Shown: in pieces, positions 27,130 to 39,437 of the stretch
Layout of the letters: each line of letters begins with the position of its first letter
Position numbering within the stretch: position 1 is the first letter of the stretch
Assembly: GCF_018326265.1 (NCBI RefSeq)
Contig: NZ_AP023360.1
Coordinates: 2,037,501 to 2,101,500 of the forward strand
Length of the DNA stretch: 64,000 nt
Reading direction: 5' to 3'
Source: Catellatospora sp. IY07-71
Lineage (GTDB): Bacteria; Actinomycetota; Actinomycetes; Mycobacteriales; Micromonosporaceae
Notes under the pieces: model-generated
What the model saw: the letters and a program-made list of their open reading frames with translations, nothing else
Database searches by the model: none
Told to the model about the DNA's origin: nothing
Made by a program: the position numbers and the translations under genes

Positions 27130-29076
27130 GTGAAGACCGAAATTCAGGAGTGGCACCGGGTACGGACCACCTCGGCCGACCGCCCCCGGCACCCCCGCAA
27201 CCGCACTGACCAGCCACGACGTATCAACGCGACAGCGCTGGTGCTGGGTGCGTACCTGGCCGGCGCGGTGCTGGTGACCTGGGGGCTGTGGGCCGGCGGG
27301 TCCCGTGCCGTGCTCTCCGCGAACGCGCCCGACCAGGTGTTCTTCCAGTTCGTGCTGCGGCACGCGGTGGACGTGCTGGCCGGTGACGCGAACCCGTTCT
27401 TCACCGCGCAGATGAACGCCCCGTACGGGGTCAACCTGATGGCCAACACGGTCGTCCTCGGCCTGGGCATCCCGCTGGCCCCGCTGACGGTGCTCGGCGG
27501 CCCGCAGCTCAGCTTCACCGTGCTGCTGGTGCTGGGCTTGGCCGGCACCGCCGCGGCCTGGTACTGGTTCCTGCGGCGCCACGTCGTCGGCTCGCGCGCG
27601 GCGGCGGCCGTCGGGGCCGCGCTGTGCGGGTTCGGGCCCGGCATGATCAGCCAGGCGAACGGGCATCCCAACTGGACCGCCCAGTTCCTGGTGCCGTTCC
27701 TGGTGCACTGGACGCTGCGCATGGCCGAGCCCGGCCGCGCCCTGCGCAACGGGTCCGTGCTCGGGCTGCTCGTCGTCGCGCAGGCGTTCGTCAACGAGGA
27801 GGTGCTCCTCTACACGGCGCTGGGCTGCGGCGTCTTCCTGGCCGCGTACGCGGCGCTGACCTGGCCCGCGCGGCGGGGGGCGATCCGCCCCGTGCTGGCC
27901 ACCGCGGGCGTGGCGGCCGTGGTCGGGGGAGCGCTGCTCGCGTACCCCCTCTGGAAGCAGTTCTTCGGGCCGCAGAGTTACCGCGGGCTGCCGCCCGGGG
28001 CCTCGGCCTTCGGCGCGGACCTGGCCGGCTTCGCCGCCTTCCCGCGGCTGTCGCTGGGCGGCAACGTCGACGCCACCCGGCTGCTGACGCCGAACGCGGC
28101 CGAGGAGAACACGTTCTTCGGCTGGCCGCTGCTGGCGCTGCTCGGGCTGGCCGTCGCCGGGTGGCTGTGGCGGCAGGCGCCGGTCCGCGCGCTGATCGTC
28201 ACCGGCGCGGTGTTCGCGCTGTTCGCCATGGGGCCGCAGGTGCTGTCGGGTGGCGAGCGCACCGGGCTGCCGGGGCTGTGGCGGCCGTTCCACCACCTGC
28301 CGCTGCTGGAGTCGGTGGTGCCGGTCCGGTTCGGGCTGGTGCTGCTGCCGGTCGTGGGGGCGCTGGTGGCGCTGACCATCGAGGTCGTGGCGCGGCTGCC
28401 GCGGCAGTCGGCGCAGGGGCTGCCGCTGCGGCGGCTGGCGTACGCGCTGGTCGTGCTCGCTCTGGTGCCGCTGCTGCCGCTGCCGCTGCCGACGCACCGC
28501 GGACCGGCGGTGCCGAAGTTCGTGACGGCGGGGACCTGGCGGGCGTACGTCCCGGAAGGCCGCACCCTGGTCACCGTGCCGGTGACGAGCAACGAGCACA
28601 CGGAGGGCATGCGCTGGTGGGCGCAGTCGGGAGCGGGGTTCGGCTTTCCCGGCGGGTATTTCATCGGCCCCGGCCGCGAGCCGGGCACGGCCCTGTTCGG
28701 GCCGCCGCCACGCCCGACCGACCTGCTGTTCGCCTCGATCGTCAAAGGCGCGAAGGTGCCGGAGGTGACCGGCCGCATGCGCGAGGGTCTGCTCGCCGAC
28801 CTGCGCTTCTGGCGGGCGGGCGCGCTGGTGCTGCCCGACGGCGCGCCCCGCGCGGACGTGCTGCGTGAACTGGTCGACGACCTTGTCGGCGGCGGCGTGC
28901 GCACCGGCGGGGTGACGGTCTGGCCGGTGAGCGAGCTGGCCCGGGCGGACGGGCAGCCTTGGGCGCCCGCCGCGCCGGGGTCCGGTGGGCCTGGGTCCGG
29001 TGGGCCCGCCGCGCCGGCGGACCGGGAGGACGGCCCCGTGCCGCCTGGCGGCCGCGAGGACCCGCCCGTCGGGTGA
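27130..29076 (+). CDS. Large polytopic membrane protein, GT-C glycosyltransferase-like
   Basis: This 648-residue protein has about ten or eleven hydrophobic segments between residues 35 and 455 and a soluble C-terminal domain of about 170 residues with a Pro/Gly-rich end. The first periplasmic loop (SANAPDQVFFQFVLRHAVDV, then FFTAQMNAPYGVNLMAN) contains an Asp early in loop 1, as in GT-C polyprenyl-phosphate-sugar transferases, and resembles several actinobacterial membrane glycosyltransferases. The exact family is not certain. GTG start at 27130 opposite the methyltransferase gene; the 3' end is followed by two inverted repeats. Confidence 0.7.
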   Translation: MKTEIQEWHRVRTTSADRPRHPRNRTDQPRRINATALVLGAYLAGAVLVTWGLWAGGSRAVLSANAPDQVFFQFVLRHAVDVLAGDANPFFTAQMNAPYGVNLMANTVVLGLGIPLAPLTVLGGPQLSFTVLLVLGLAGTAAAWYWFLRRHVVGSRAAAAVGAALCGFGPGMISQANGHPNWTAQFLVPFLVHWTLRMAEPGRALRNGSVLGLLVVAQAFVNEEVLLYTALGCGVFLAAYAALTWPARRGAIRPVLATAGVAAVVGGALLAYPLWKQFFGPQSYRGLPPGASAFGADLAGFAAFPRLSLGGNVDATRLLTPNAAEENTFFGWPLLALLGLAVAGWLWRQAPVRALIVTGAVFALFAMGPQVLSGGERTGLPGLWRPFHHLPLLESVVPVRFGLVLLPVVGALVALTIEVVARLPRQSAQGLPLRRLAYALVVLALVPLLPLPLPTHRGPAVPKFVTAGTWRAYVPEGRTLVTVPVTSNEHTEGMRWWAQSGAGFGFPGGYFIGPGREPGTALFGPPPRPTDLLFASIVKGAKVPEVTGRMREGLLADLRFWRAGALVLPDGAPRADVLRELVDDLVGGGVRTGGVTVWPVSELARADGQPWAPAAPGSGGPGSGGPAAPADREDGPVPPGGREDPPVG

Positions 29077-29124
29077 ATCTTGTGCAGTTCGTGTCGTCAG
29101 GGCAGCACAAACTGCACAAGATCT
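29076..29124. repeat. Palindromic repeat class B, copy 2
   Basis: Left arm ATCTTGTGCAGTTCGTG and right arm CACAAACTGCACAAGAT pair with one mismatch around a short loop. The left end overlaps the last base of the membrane protein stop codon. It is followed 44 bp later by a class C element, so two unrelated palindromes lie in the same convergent gap. Confidence 0.85.
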
Positions 29125-29167
29125 GTTCGGGTCATCCGGGCGGCGAAGGCTCGGCCCGCTGCCGGGT

Positions 29168-29228
29168 GTTAGGAAGGGCACCTTCTACATCGGAAAACGA
29201 TAAGAAGGTGCCCTTCCTTTCGCTTTAA
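29168..29228. repeat. Palindromic repeat class C, copy 2 (bidirectional terminator)
   Basis: Perfect 16-bp arms AGGAAGGGCACCTTCT and AGAAGGTGCCCTTCCT enclose a 16-base A-rich loop. It lies between the ends of two convergent genes and its right end contains the stop codon of the phosphosugar mutase gene. Confidence 0.85.
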
Positions 29229-30904
29229 GGGCTGACGGACCAGATGCCGAGGGCGGCGGCTACCTCGGTGCGCAGGGCGCGGACGGTCGCGGCGGCGCGT
29301 TCGCGGGCGGCGGCGACGTCGCCCTCGGAGACCGGCTCGACCACTTCGAGGTATGCCTTGAGCTTGGGTTCGGTGCCCGACGGCCGGACCACCACCCGGG
29401 CGGTCTCGGTGCGCAGGATGACCACGTCGGCGTTCAGCTCGCCGGGGCGGTCGAGCAGGTCCTCGGTGGACGTGACCGGCTCGTCGAGCAGCGAGCCGGG
29501 GAGCTTGGCGCGCAGGTGCGTCATCATCCGCTCGATCTCGGCCAGGTCGTCGACGCGCACCGAGAGCTGGTCGGTGACGTGCAGGCCGAACTCGTTCGCG
29601 AGGTCGTCGAGGCGGTCGGACAGGGTGCGCAGCTCCGCCTTCAGGCCTGCGGCCAGCTCCGCGACCAGCAGGGCCGCGGTGATGCCGTCCTTGTCGCGGA
29701 CCATGCCGGGGGCGACGCAGATGCCCAGCGCCTCCTCGTAGCCGTAGACCAGGTCGGGCGCGGCCCGGGAGAGCCATTTGAACCCGGTGAGCGTCTCGGC
29801 GTACCCGAACCCCCGCTTGGCGCACATGGCCCGCAGCAGCGAGGACGAGACGATGGTGGTGGCGTACGTGCCGGTGCGGCCCAGCCGCATCAGGTGGTCG
29901 GCGAGCAGCACGCCGACCTCGTCGCCGCGCAGCATGCGCCAGCCGTTGCCGTTGCCGTTGGGCGCGGGCACGGCCACCGCGCAGCGGTCCGCGTCGGGGT
30001 CGTTGGCGATCGCGATGTCGGCCCGCCGCTCGGCGGCCAGCGCGAGGACCAGGTCCATCGCGCCCGGCTCCTCCGGGTTGGGGAAGGAGACGGTCGGGAA
30101 GGCGCCGTCCGGCTCGGCCTGCGCGGGCACGGCCGCGGGCACCGGGAAACCGGCCCGCAGGAACGCGTCGCCGAGCACCCTGCCGCCCACCCCGTGCAGC
30201 GGTGTGTACGCCACCGCCAGGTCCTTGGGCTGGTCGTCCTGCACGACCGCCGCGGCGGCGGCCAGGTAGGACGTCACGATCTCGTCGTCGAGCACGGTGC
30301 CCGGGTGCCCGAGCGGCACCTGCGAGAGCAGCTTCACGTCGCGGATCTCGGCTTCGATCTCGCGGTCGGCGGGCGGCACGATCTGCGCCCCGGCGCCCAG
30401 CGGGCCGCCCAGGTGCTCGCCCAGGTAGACCTTGTATCCGTTGTCCTGTGGCGGGTTGTGCGAGGCGGTGACCATGACGCCGGCCACGGCGTCCATCGCG
30501 CGCACCGCGTACGCGAGCACGGGGGTGGGCAGCGGGCGGGGCATCAGCGCGGCGCGCATCCCGGCGCCGGTGGCGACCCGGGCGGTCTCCTGCGCGAACT
30601 CGTGCGAGCCGCGGCGGGCGTCGTACCCGATGACCAGCAGGCCGCCGGGCTCGTGCTTGGTGAGCCAGTTGACCAGGCCGGCCGCGGCCTGCCGGACCAC
30701 GGCCAGGTTCATGCCGTTGGGGCCGGCCCGCAGTGGGCCGCGCAGCCCGGCGGTGCCGAAGGTGAGCGGCCCGCTGAACCGGTCGGTCAGCTCGGCTTCG
30801 GTGCCCGGTAGGGCGTCGAGCAGCTGCTGCAGCTCCTTGCGCGCGTCGGGGTCGGGGTCCTGGGCGATCCAGTGGCGTACGCGATCGGCAAGGTTGTCGG
30901 TCAT
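29225..30904 (-). CDS. Phospho-sugar mutase (phosphoglucomutase/phosphomannomutase family)
   Basis: This alpha-D-phosphohexomutase of 559 residues transfers a phosphate between C1 and C6 (hexose) or C1 and C5 (pentose). The catalytic Ser is in TASHNPPQDNGYK, the metal loop is DPDADR and the sugar-recognition motif is GYEEALG. ATG at 30904 begins MTDNLADRVRHWIAQDPDP, the usual start. In related actinobacteria this gene neighbours deoC and purine nucleoside phosphorylase, suggesting phosphopentomutase-like action on ribose or deoxyribose 1-phosphate. No nucleoside phosphorylase is encoded in this window. Confidence 0.9.
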   Translation of the reverse strand: MTDNLADRVRHWIAQDPDPDARKELQQLLDALPGTEAELTDRFSGPLTFGTAGLRGPLRAGPNGMNLAVVRQAAAGLVNWLTKHEPGGLLVIGYDARRGSHEFAQETARVATGAGMRAALMPRPLPTPVLAYAVRAMDAVAGVMVTASHNPPQDNGYKVYLGEHLGGPLGAGAQIVPPADREIEAEIRDVKLLSQVPLGHPGTVLDDEIVTSYLAAAAAVVQDDQPKDLAVAYTPLHGVGGRVLGDAFLRAGFPVPAAVPAQAEPDGAFPTVSFPNPEEPGAMDLVLALAAERRADIAIANDPDADRCAVAVPAPNGNGNGWRMLRGDEVGVLLADHLMRLGRTGTYATTIVSSSLLRAMCAKRGFGYAETLTGFKWLSRAAPDLVYGYEEALGICVAPGMVRDKDGITAALLVAELAAGLKAELRTLSDRLDDLANEFGLHVTDQLSVRVDDLAEIERMMTHLRAKLPGSLLDEPVTSTEDLLDRPGELNADVVILRTETARVVVRPSGTEPKLKAYLEVVEPVSEGDVAAARERAAATVRALRTEVAAALGIWSVSP

Positions 30905-30949
30905 CGGTGTTTCATAACACGCGGACCGCACCTTTGCGCAGCAAACCCC

Positions 30950-32764
<1,815 letters not shown>

Positions 32765-32960
32765 TGCTGATGCCGCCAAGTGGGAGGGGACGAGGGGACG
32801 CGCAATTCCCTATCCTGTACGACTCGGCCGCGCAGCGAAAGCCGTGGGCGGGCATCTACGCCCAATTTCACCGTTCCGTCCTGCTGTCATCACCCTGGGT
32901 GTACGTGATGTGCGCAATCCCTCACCCCGGCGGGCGACCTGTCCGCCTAACATCCGGGGT

Positions 32961-34526
<1,566 letters not shown>

Positions 34527-34539
34527 CATTTCTCGATCA

Positions 34540-34567
34540 ACCACCCGGGCGACCCCGCCCGGGTGGT
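34540..34567 (+). terminator. Rho-independent-type terminator after the mutase gene
   Basis: Perfect 11-bp arms ACCACCCGGGC and GCCCGGGTGGT with a six-base loop are followed by TTT, 13 bases after the stop codon. Confidence 0.85.
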
Positions 34568-34861
34568 TTCGTGTCTCCGGAGCGGTTTTCGCGTTAGAGG
34601 GTTGTTGCATGACACCGTTCGTGCGACTGAACTGCACCGCGTGATGCCAGTCTCCCGTCATGCGTGACCCGGCACGTCGTCACCCGTTGTAGGAGGTGAG
34701 GACACGTGCAATCGACGGTCCCGCTAGCTGCGGAACGCTCCTACCTGCTCGAATGTGACTCTCCGCAACCCGGGGGCTACAAGAACGTAGTTGCGCAGAG
34801 TCACCGTTCCAGGGCTAGGCTTGACGCGTTTTATCCCATCGACCGAGATCGAGAATCTGCC
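34568..34861. other. 294-bp region upstream of the amidohydrolase gene
   Basis: This stretch has clearly lower GC than the flanking genes. It contains a strong ribosome site (AGGAGGTGAGG at 34691-34701) before a GTG at 34706 that is in frame with the downstream gene. It also holds a possible promoter, TTGCGC with TAGGCT 19 bases later, near 34790-34820. Codons between 34706 and 34861 do not show the high third-position GC of the real gene, so I treat this as a leader region rather than coding sequence. Confidence 0.4.
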
Positions 34862-36127
34862 GTGACGAGTGCGCTGGCGCTGCCCAAGAGCAGCTTGCTG
34901 ACGTCGTCCATGGTGTCCGAGATCATGTCGGACACCGATCCGCTGCCTGGCCGGCTCGACCGCTGGCTCGCCGCGCGGGGCGCCGACCTGGTAGCCGTAC
35001 GACGTCACATTCACGCGCACCCGGAACTCTCGCACCAGGAGTTCGAAACCGCCGCACTGGTCGCCCGCGAACTCGCGGCCGCCGGCCTGCAGCCGCGTTT
35101 CCTGCCCCGGGGCAACGGCGTGATGTGCGACATCGGCGAAGGTGAGCGGGTCATCGCGCTGCGCGCGGACCTCGACGCGCTGCCGCTGCCCGACACCAAG
35201 GACGTGGCCTACCGCTCGACGGTGCCGAACGTGACCCACGCCTGCGGTCACGACGTGCACACCACCGTGCTGCTCGGGGTCGGCCTGGCGCTGGCCCAGC
35301 TGGAGCAGCAGGGCGGCATCGGCGGCCGGGTGCGGCTGATCTTCCAGCCGGCCGAGGAGTCCATCAACTCGGGCGCCCCGGAGATGATCTCCGCGGGCGC
35401 GCTGAAGGACGTCGCCGCGATCTACGCCCTGCACTGCGCGCCGCAACTGCCGGTCGGCATCGTCGGAGTGCGCTCGGGTGCCATCACGGCCGCCTGCGAC
35501 GCCGTCGAGGTCCGGCTGAGCGGCAAGGGCGGGCACACCGCCCGCCCGCACCTGACCGCCGACCTGGTGTACGCCCTGGGCCGGGTGGTGACCGAGGTGC
35601 CCGCGCTGCTGGGCCGCCGGGTCGACCCGCGCGCGGGCCTGTCCATGGTCTTCGGCGCGATCCACGCGGGCGAGGCGTCCAACGCGATCCCGAGCGAGGG
35701 CAGCGCCAAGGGCACCATCCGGGTGCTCAACCGCGACGCCTGGCGCGAGGCGCCCGACCTGGTCACCCAGCTGATCAAGGATGTGGTGGACGGCACCGGC
35801 GCCAAGGCCGACGTGCGCTACACCCGCGGCGTCCCGCCGGTGATCAACGACCGGATGGCGTCGGCGGTCATCGCGGGCGCGGCCGGCGCGGCGCTGGGCG
35901 CCGAGCGCGTGGTCGAGGCCGAGATCAGCATGGGCGGCGAGGACTTCGCGTTCTACCTGGAGCACGTGCCCGGCGCCATGATCCGGCTGGGCACCGGCAT
36001 CCCCGGCGCGGCGGCGGGCATGGACATCCACCAGTCGGCCTTCGACGTCGACGAGCGCGCCATCGGCTACGGCGTCCGCACCATGGTCCACACCGCGCTG
36101 GCGGCCCTCGCCTCCCCCTCGTTCTGA
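34862..36127 (+). CDS. M20-family amidohydrolase
   Basis: This metal-dependent amidohydrolase of the M20D type cleaves N-acyl amino acids or similar amides. The metal-binding set is visible: HIHAHPELSHQEFET at the start, RADLDALPL, HACGHDVHTT, FQPAEES and a late GGEDFAFYLEHVPG with the catalytic Glu-rich block. Starts at 34862 (GTG), 34925 (ATG) and, with a much better ribosome site, 34706 (GTG) are in frame. 34862 is where high third-position GC begins. It lies between two strong terminators, so it is probably monocistronic. The physiological substrate is unknown. Confidence 0.85.
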   Translation: MTSALALPKSSLLTSSMVSEIMSDTDPLPGRLDRWLAARGADLVAVRRHIHAHPELSHQEFETAALVARELAAAGLQPRFLPRGNGVMCDIGEGERVIALRADLDALPLPDTKDVAYRSTVPNVTHACGHDVHTTVLLGVGLALAQLEQQGGIGGRVRLIFQPAEESINSGAPEMISAGALKDVAAIYALHCAPQLPVGIVGVRSGAITAACDAVEVRLSGKGGHTARPHLTADLVYALGRVVTEVPALLGRRVDPRAGLSMVFGAIHAGEASNAIPSEGSAKGTIRVLNRDAWREAPDLVTQLIKDVVDGTGAKADVRYTRGVPPVINDRMASAVIAGAAGAALGAERVVEAEISMGGEDFAFYLEHVPGAMIRLGTGIPGAAAGMDIHQSAFDVDERAIGYGVRTMVHTALAALASPSF

Positions 36128-36135
36128 ACCACGCC

Positions 36136-36175
36136 GAAGCCCCCGCCCGGCCCGTTACGGCAGGGCGGGGGCTTC
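36136..36175 (+). terminator. Terminator after the amidohydrolase gene
   Basis: Perfect 13-bp arms GAAGCCCCCGCCC and GGGCGGGGGCTTC enclose a 14-base loop, eight bases after the stop codon. Confidence 0.9.
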
Positions 36176-36279
36176 GTCATGTCTGCCCGCCACGGCGTGC
36201 ATTCCGTCCGTCCGCGCGGACCGTCCCCCACGCCGCTCAGGCGTGACGTGGCGGACGGCCGCGCGAGACCGGCAGGGGG

Positions 36280-37239
36280 TCAGTCCCCAGCCGGCGGGGC
36301 GGCGGGCGCGGCCGGCGGCGCGGGCGCGGCGGCCACTGCCGGGCGACGGCGGCGGCGCAAGGCGATGAGCAGGCCGACCGGGATCGCCAGCGCGATCAGG
36401 AACGGCAGCACGAAGCCGAACACCGCCAGGGCCACCTGGACCGTGCCGACGAAGGCGTCCCAGCCGGCCTTCAGGCCGCCCAGGAAGCCCGGCATGGGCT
36501 CCTCCTCCGGCTCCGGCAGCGGGGTGTGCGGGCCGACCAGCGACACGCTGATGGTCGACAGCGCCACCAGGTCGTCCAGGGTCGCCTTCTTGCGCTCCAG
36601 CGAGGCCAGCTCGGCCTGGCGCTGGTTCAGCTCACGCTCCAGCATCACCACCTCGCTGAGCTGCTTGGCCTGCGTGAACATGCGGCGCACCGACTCCACG
36701 CTGGCCCGCTGCGCGGCGATCCGGGTGTCCAGGTCGACGACGGCCTCGGTCACGTCCTCGCTGTTCGAGCCGCGGGAGACCTCCTCGCCCAGCTTCGCGA
36801 TCTGCTCCAGCACGCCGTGGAACTGCTTGGCGGGTACGCGTACGGTGATCGAGGCCTCGGCCTGGGTGCTGCCGGAGACCCGCTTCTCCGCCCCGATGTG
36901 CCCGCCCGCCGTGGTGACCAGGCCGGTGAGCCGGTCGGCGGCGGCCGCCACGTCGTCCACCCGCACGGTCAGCTCACCGCGGTAGATCAGCGAGCGGCCG
37001 GTCACCGGGCCGCCGGTGGCCGTGACACCCTCCGGGGCGGCGGCGCCGTCGCCCTCGGCCTTGTTCTGCTCGCCGTTGGCCAGCGGGTCGCGGCCCGCGT
37101 CGGCCGCGCCGGGCACCGGCTTGCCCATGGAGGGCGAGGCTGCCTCGTTGTCCGACGAGGCGCACCCGGCCAGCAGCATCAGGCCGGTCACGGCCGCCAC
37201 TACGAACGTCTTCTTCATGCCTTTGCGGACGCGTCTCAT
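36280..37239 (-). CDS. DUF4349 lipoprotein
   Basis: This 319-residue membrane lipoprotein has a signal ending in the lipobox LLAGC, a spacer of about 50 residues, then the DUF4349 core (YRGELTVRVDDVAAAADRLTGLV, ITVRVPAKQFHGVLEQI). A coiled coil follows (about residues 165-215, rich in Glu, Arg and Leu). One transmembrane segment near residues 260-285 leads to a basic RRRRR anchor and a Pro/Ala end, so the protein is fixed to the membrane at both ends. The family is related in architecture to cell-surface proteins of unknown role. ATG at 37218 is an alternative start. Confidence 0.85.
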   Translation of the reverse strand: MRRVRKGMKKTFVVAAVTGLMLLAGCASSDNEAASPSMGKPVPGAADAGRDPLANGEQNKAEGDGAAAPEGVTATGGPVTGRSLIYRGELTVRVDDVAAAADRLTGLVTTAGGHIGAEKRVSGSTQAEASITVRVPAKQFHGVLEQIAKLGEEVSRGSNSEDVTEAVVDLDTRIAAQRASVESVRRMFTQAKQLSEVVMLERELNQRQAELASLERKKATLDDLVALSTISVSLVGPHTPLPEPEEEPMPGFLGGLKAGWDAFVGTVQVALAVFGFVLPFLIALAIPVGLLIALRRRRRPAVAAAPAPPAAPAAPPAGD

Positions 37240-37322
37240 GACACCTCAGGTTCCGGCAGACTGGTCACGGAAGGGCGACAGTCGAGACACGAAATCGAGC
37301 GACGTCAGAAAGGCGGCCACCG

Positions 37323-37961
37323 ATGCGGGTGACGAAGTACTCCCACTCCTGCCTGCGGATCGAGCACGACGACGCGGTTGTGGTGATCGATCCGGGCGTG
37401 TGGAGCGAGTCGGAGCGCGCGCTGGACGGGGCCGACGCGGTGCTGCTGACCCACGAGCACGCCGACCACGTGGATGCCGACCAGTTGGTCGACGCGCTGG
37501 CCAAGCGCCCGTCGATCCAGATCTACGCCCACCCCGACGTGGTGGACAAGTTCTCCGCGCAGTGGGCGGGCGCCGCGGTGCCGGTCACCTCCGGGCACGC
37601 CTTCACCGCCGCGAACCTCCTGGTCAAGGCCTATGGCGGGCTGCACGCCGTGATCCACCCGGACATCCCGCGGGTGGCGAACCTGGGCTTCCTGATCAAC
37701 GAGACCCTCTACCACCCCGGCGACTCGTTCGACGTGCCCGAGGGGGCGCGGGTGGAGACGCTGTTCGTGCCGGTCTCCGGGCCGTGGCTCAAGCTGGCCG
37801 AGTCGATCGACTTCGTCCGGGCGGTCCGGCCGCAGCGGGCGTACGCCCTGCACGACTGCCTGTTCAACGAGCAGGGCCTGGCGCTGACCGACGCGCACAT
37901 GACGGCGCGCTCCGGCGCCGAGTACGCGCGCCTGGCCGCCGGGTCCACCGTGGAGGTCTAG
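37323..37961 (+). CDS. MBL-fold metal-dependent hydrolase (UlaG-like)
   Basis: This is a small metallo-beta-lactamase-fold protein of 212 residues. The metal motif THEHADH and the first-strand block HSCLRIEH are clear, with later His and Asp ligands in TLYHPGDSF and ALHDCLF. Family members of this size are often L-ascorbate 6-phosphate lactonase-like or of unknown specificity. It overlaps the convergent exonuclease gene by four bases. ATG at 37323 has AAAGG upstream. Confidence 0.85.
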   Translation: MRVTKYSHSCLRIEHDDAVVVIDPGVWSESERALDGADAVLLTHEHADHVDADQLVDALAKRPSIQIYAHPDVVDKFSAQWAGAAVPVTSGHAFTAANLLVKAYGGLHAVIHPDIPRVANLGFLINETLYHPGDSFDVPEGARVETLFVPVSGPWLKLAESIDFVRAVRPQRAYALHDCLFNEQGLALTDAHMTARSGAEYARLAAGSTVEV

Positions 37962-38518
37962 CCGCCGTCCCAGGTCATCAGGTTCGCGAACAGGTCGGCC
38001 TGCTCGGCCGCGTCGTCCAGGGCGTGGTGGGTGTGCGGCCGGGTGGACAGCAGGTGCCGCGGCATCGCCCGCTTGTGCGCCCGGCCGAACGGCACCCCCG
38101 CCCTGATCGCGTACGCCGTCTTCACGTCCAGGCAGCCGGAGTGCCCGAACACGCTCGCGCCCGTGAAGCGGATCAGGTACCAGTACACGAACATCCAGTC
38201 GAAGCTCGCCGGATACGCCACGAACACCGGCCGGGCGTCGCCCGCGGTCGCGGTCACCCAGCGGCTGAACTCGCGCATCGCCACGGCCGGGTCGGCGCCC
38301 TCCCGGGCGAGCGCGTCCCGGTCCAGCCCGGACACCGCCAGCGCGGCCGGCACGAACTCGTCGCTGATCGGCCGCAGCTCCCGGTAGAACGTCGCGGGAC
38401 GCGGCCCCGCCGGGGTGAACGACTCCGCCATCGACCCCGCGACCACGGCCCCGAAACTGAGCATCGAGTACGGCCCCGGGATGGGCCCGTCCGCCTCGAC
38501 GTCCACCGAGAAGTACAT
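37958..38518 (-). CDS. DEDDh-type 3'-5' exonuclease-like protein
   Basis: This 186-residue protein begins with the exonuclease I motif VDVEADG (Asp6, Glu8), has a central block DWMFVYWYLIRFTG and ends with HHALDDAAEQA, the exoIII-like His-x4-Asp context of DEDDh nucleases. It is a single-domain nuclease comparable to oligoribonuclease or DNA polymerase III epsilon domains. The target, RNA or DNA, cannot be told from the sequence. ATG at 38518. Divergent from the gene at 38616. Confidence 0.82.
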   Translation of the reverse strand: MYFSVDVEADGPIPGPYSMLSFGAVVAGSMAESFTPAGPRPATFYRELRPISDEFVPAALAVSGLDRDALAREGADPAVAMREFSRWVTATAGDARPVFVAYPASFDWMFVYWYLIRFTGASVFGHSGCLDVKTAYAIRAGVPFGRAHKRAMPRHLLSTRPHTHHALDDAAEQADLFANLMTWDGG

Positions 38519-38615
38519 GTCCGCACGCACGCGGCAAGCGTAGGGGCGACCTGTCCGGACGCGCACCCGTATTCCGGGGCTGCCGCCGGGCGCCCCGCAC
38601 CGGCACAATCCACAT

Positions 38616-39380
38616 GTGACACCCCCGTTGACGGCGACCGCCACGCAGACCGCGGCGATGGCGGCGAGCGCGGTGAACCGGCTCGGCGGCGCGTTCCTGG
38701 AATGCCCCCGCACGCTGCGCCGCGCCCGCGAACTCGGCCTGACCGGCTGGGCCTGCTACGTGGCCGGCCGGGGCGGCGCGCTCGGCGACGTCCGGCCCGA
38801 CACCGTCGCCGCCGCCCTGGGTCTCATCGCGCCGGACGCCGTACGCGACGGCTGGGACGCCGCGCGCCGGGCCCTGTCCCCGCGCGAGGTCGCCGCGCAC
38901 ATGCTGGCCGAGTGCTGCCGCTGGGGCACCGAGCACCTGGACGACGTGCCGCGGGTGGACCGGCTGGTCGAGCTGGCCGAGAAGGCGGTGCTCGCCGCCG
39001 ACGGGTCCGGCCTGCCGCTGTTCGCCGCCTGGCGGGCCATGCCGGTGCCCGGCGACGGCCCCGGCGCCCGCGCCGCGGTGGCGCTGCACCTGCTGCGCGA
39101 GCACCGCGCCGGGGCGCTGCTGCTCGGCGTCCGGGCCTGCGGGCTGAGCCCGGTGCAGGCGCTGGTCGCCGGGCCGGAGGGGGAGGCGGCGGCGGTCGCG
39201 TTCGGCTGGCAGCCGCCGTACCCGCCGGTCGCCCCGCTGCTGCGCCGTCGAGCCTGGGCGGACGCGGTCGCCGACCGGGTCGGCGGCCAGGCGGTCCTGC
39301 ACTTCACCCCCGCCGAGCGCGGCGAGCTGGTCACCCTCCTCAAGGACACCGCCCGCACGGTCTTCCCGCGCCGCCCCTGA
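38616..39380 (+). CDS. SCO6745-family protein, unknown function
   Basis: This 254-residue mostly helical protein resembles the SCO6745 family of actinobacteria. Visible conserved-looking parts are FLECPRTLRRARELGLTGW..YVAGRGGALGDVRPDTV and HLLREHRAGALLLGVRACGLSPVQALVAGPEG near the middle. It has no signal peptide or membrane segment and no motif that I can tie to catalysis. GTG at 38616. It is followed after a 57-bp gap by a tandem acetyltransferase gene on the same strand. Confidence 0.7.
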   Translation: MTPPLTATATQTAAMAASAVNRLGGAFLECPRTLRRARELGLTGWACYVAGRGGALGDVRPDTVAAALGLIAPDAVRDGWDAARRALSPREVAAHMLAECCRWGTEHLDDVPRVDRLVELAEKAVLAADGSGLPLFAAWRAMPVPGDGPGARAAVALHLLREHRAGALLLGVRACGLSPVQALVAGPEGEAAAVAFGWQPPYPPVAPLLRRRAWADAVADRVGGQAVLHFTPAERGELVTLLKDTARTVFPRRP

Positions 39381-39437
39381 CCTGCCCAGGTGGGTAAATG
39401 GGCTGCCGATCGGCCGGGCGGTTGCCAGGATGGCGGC

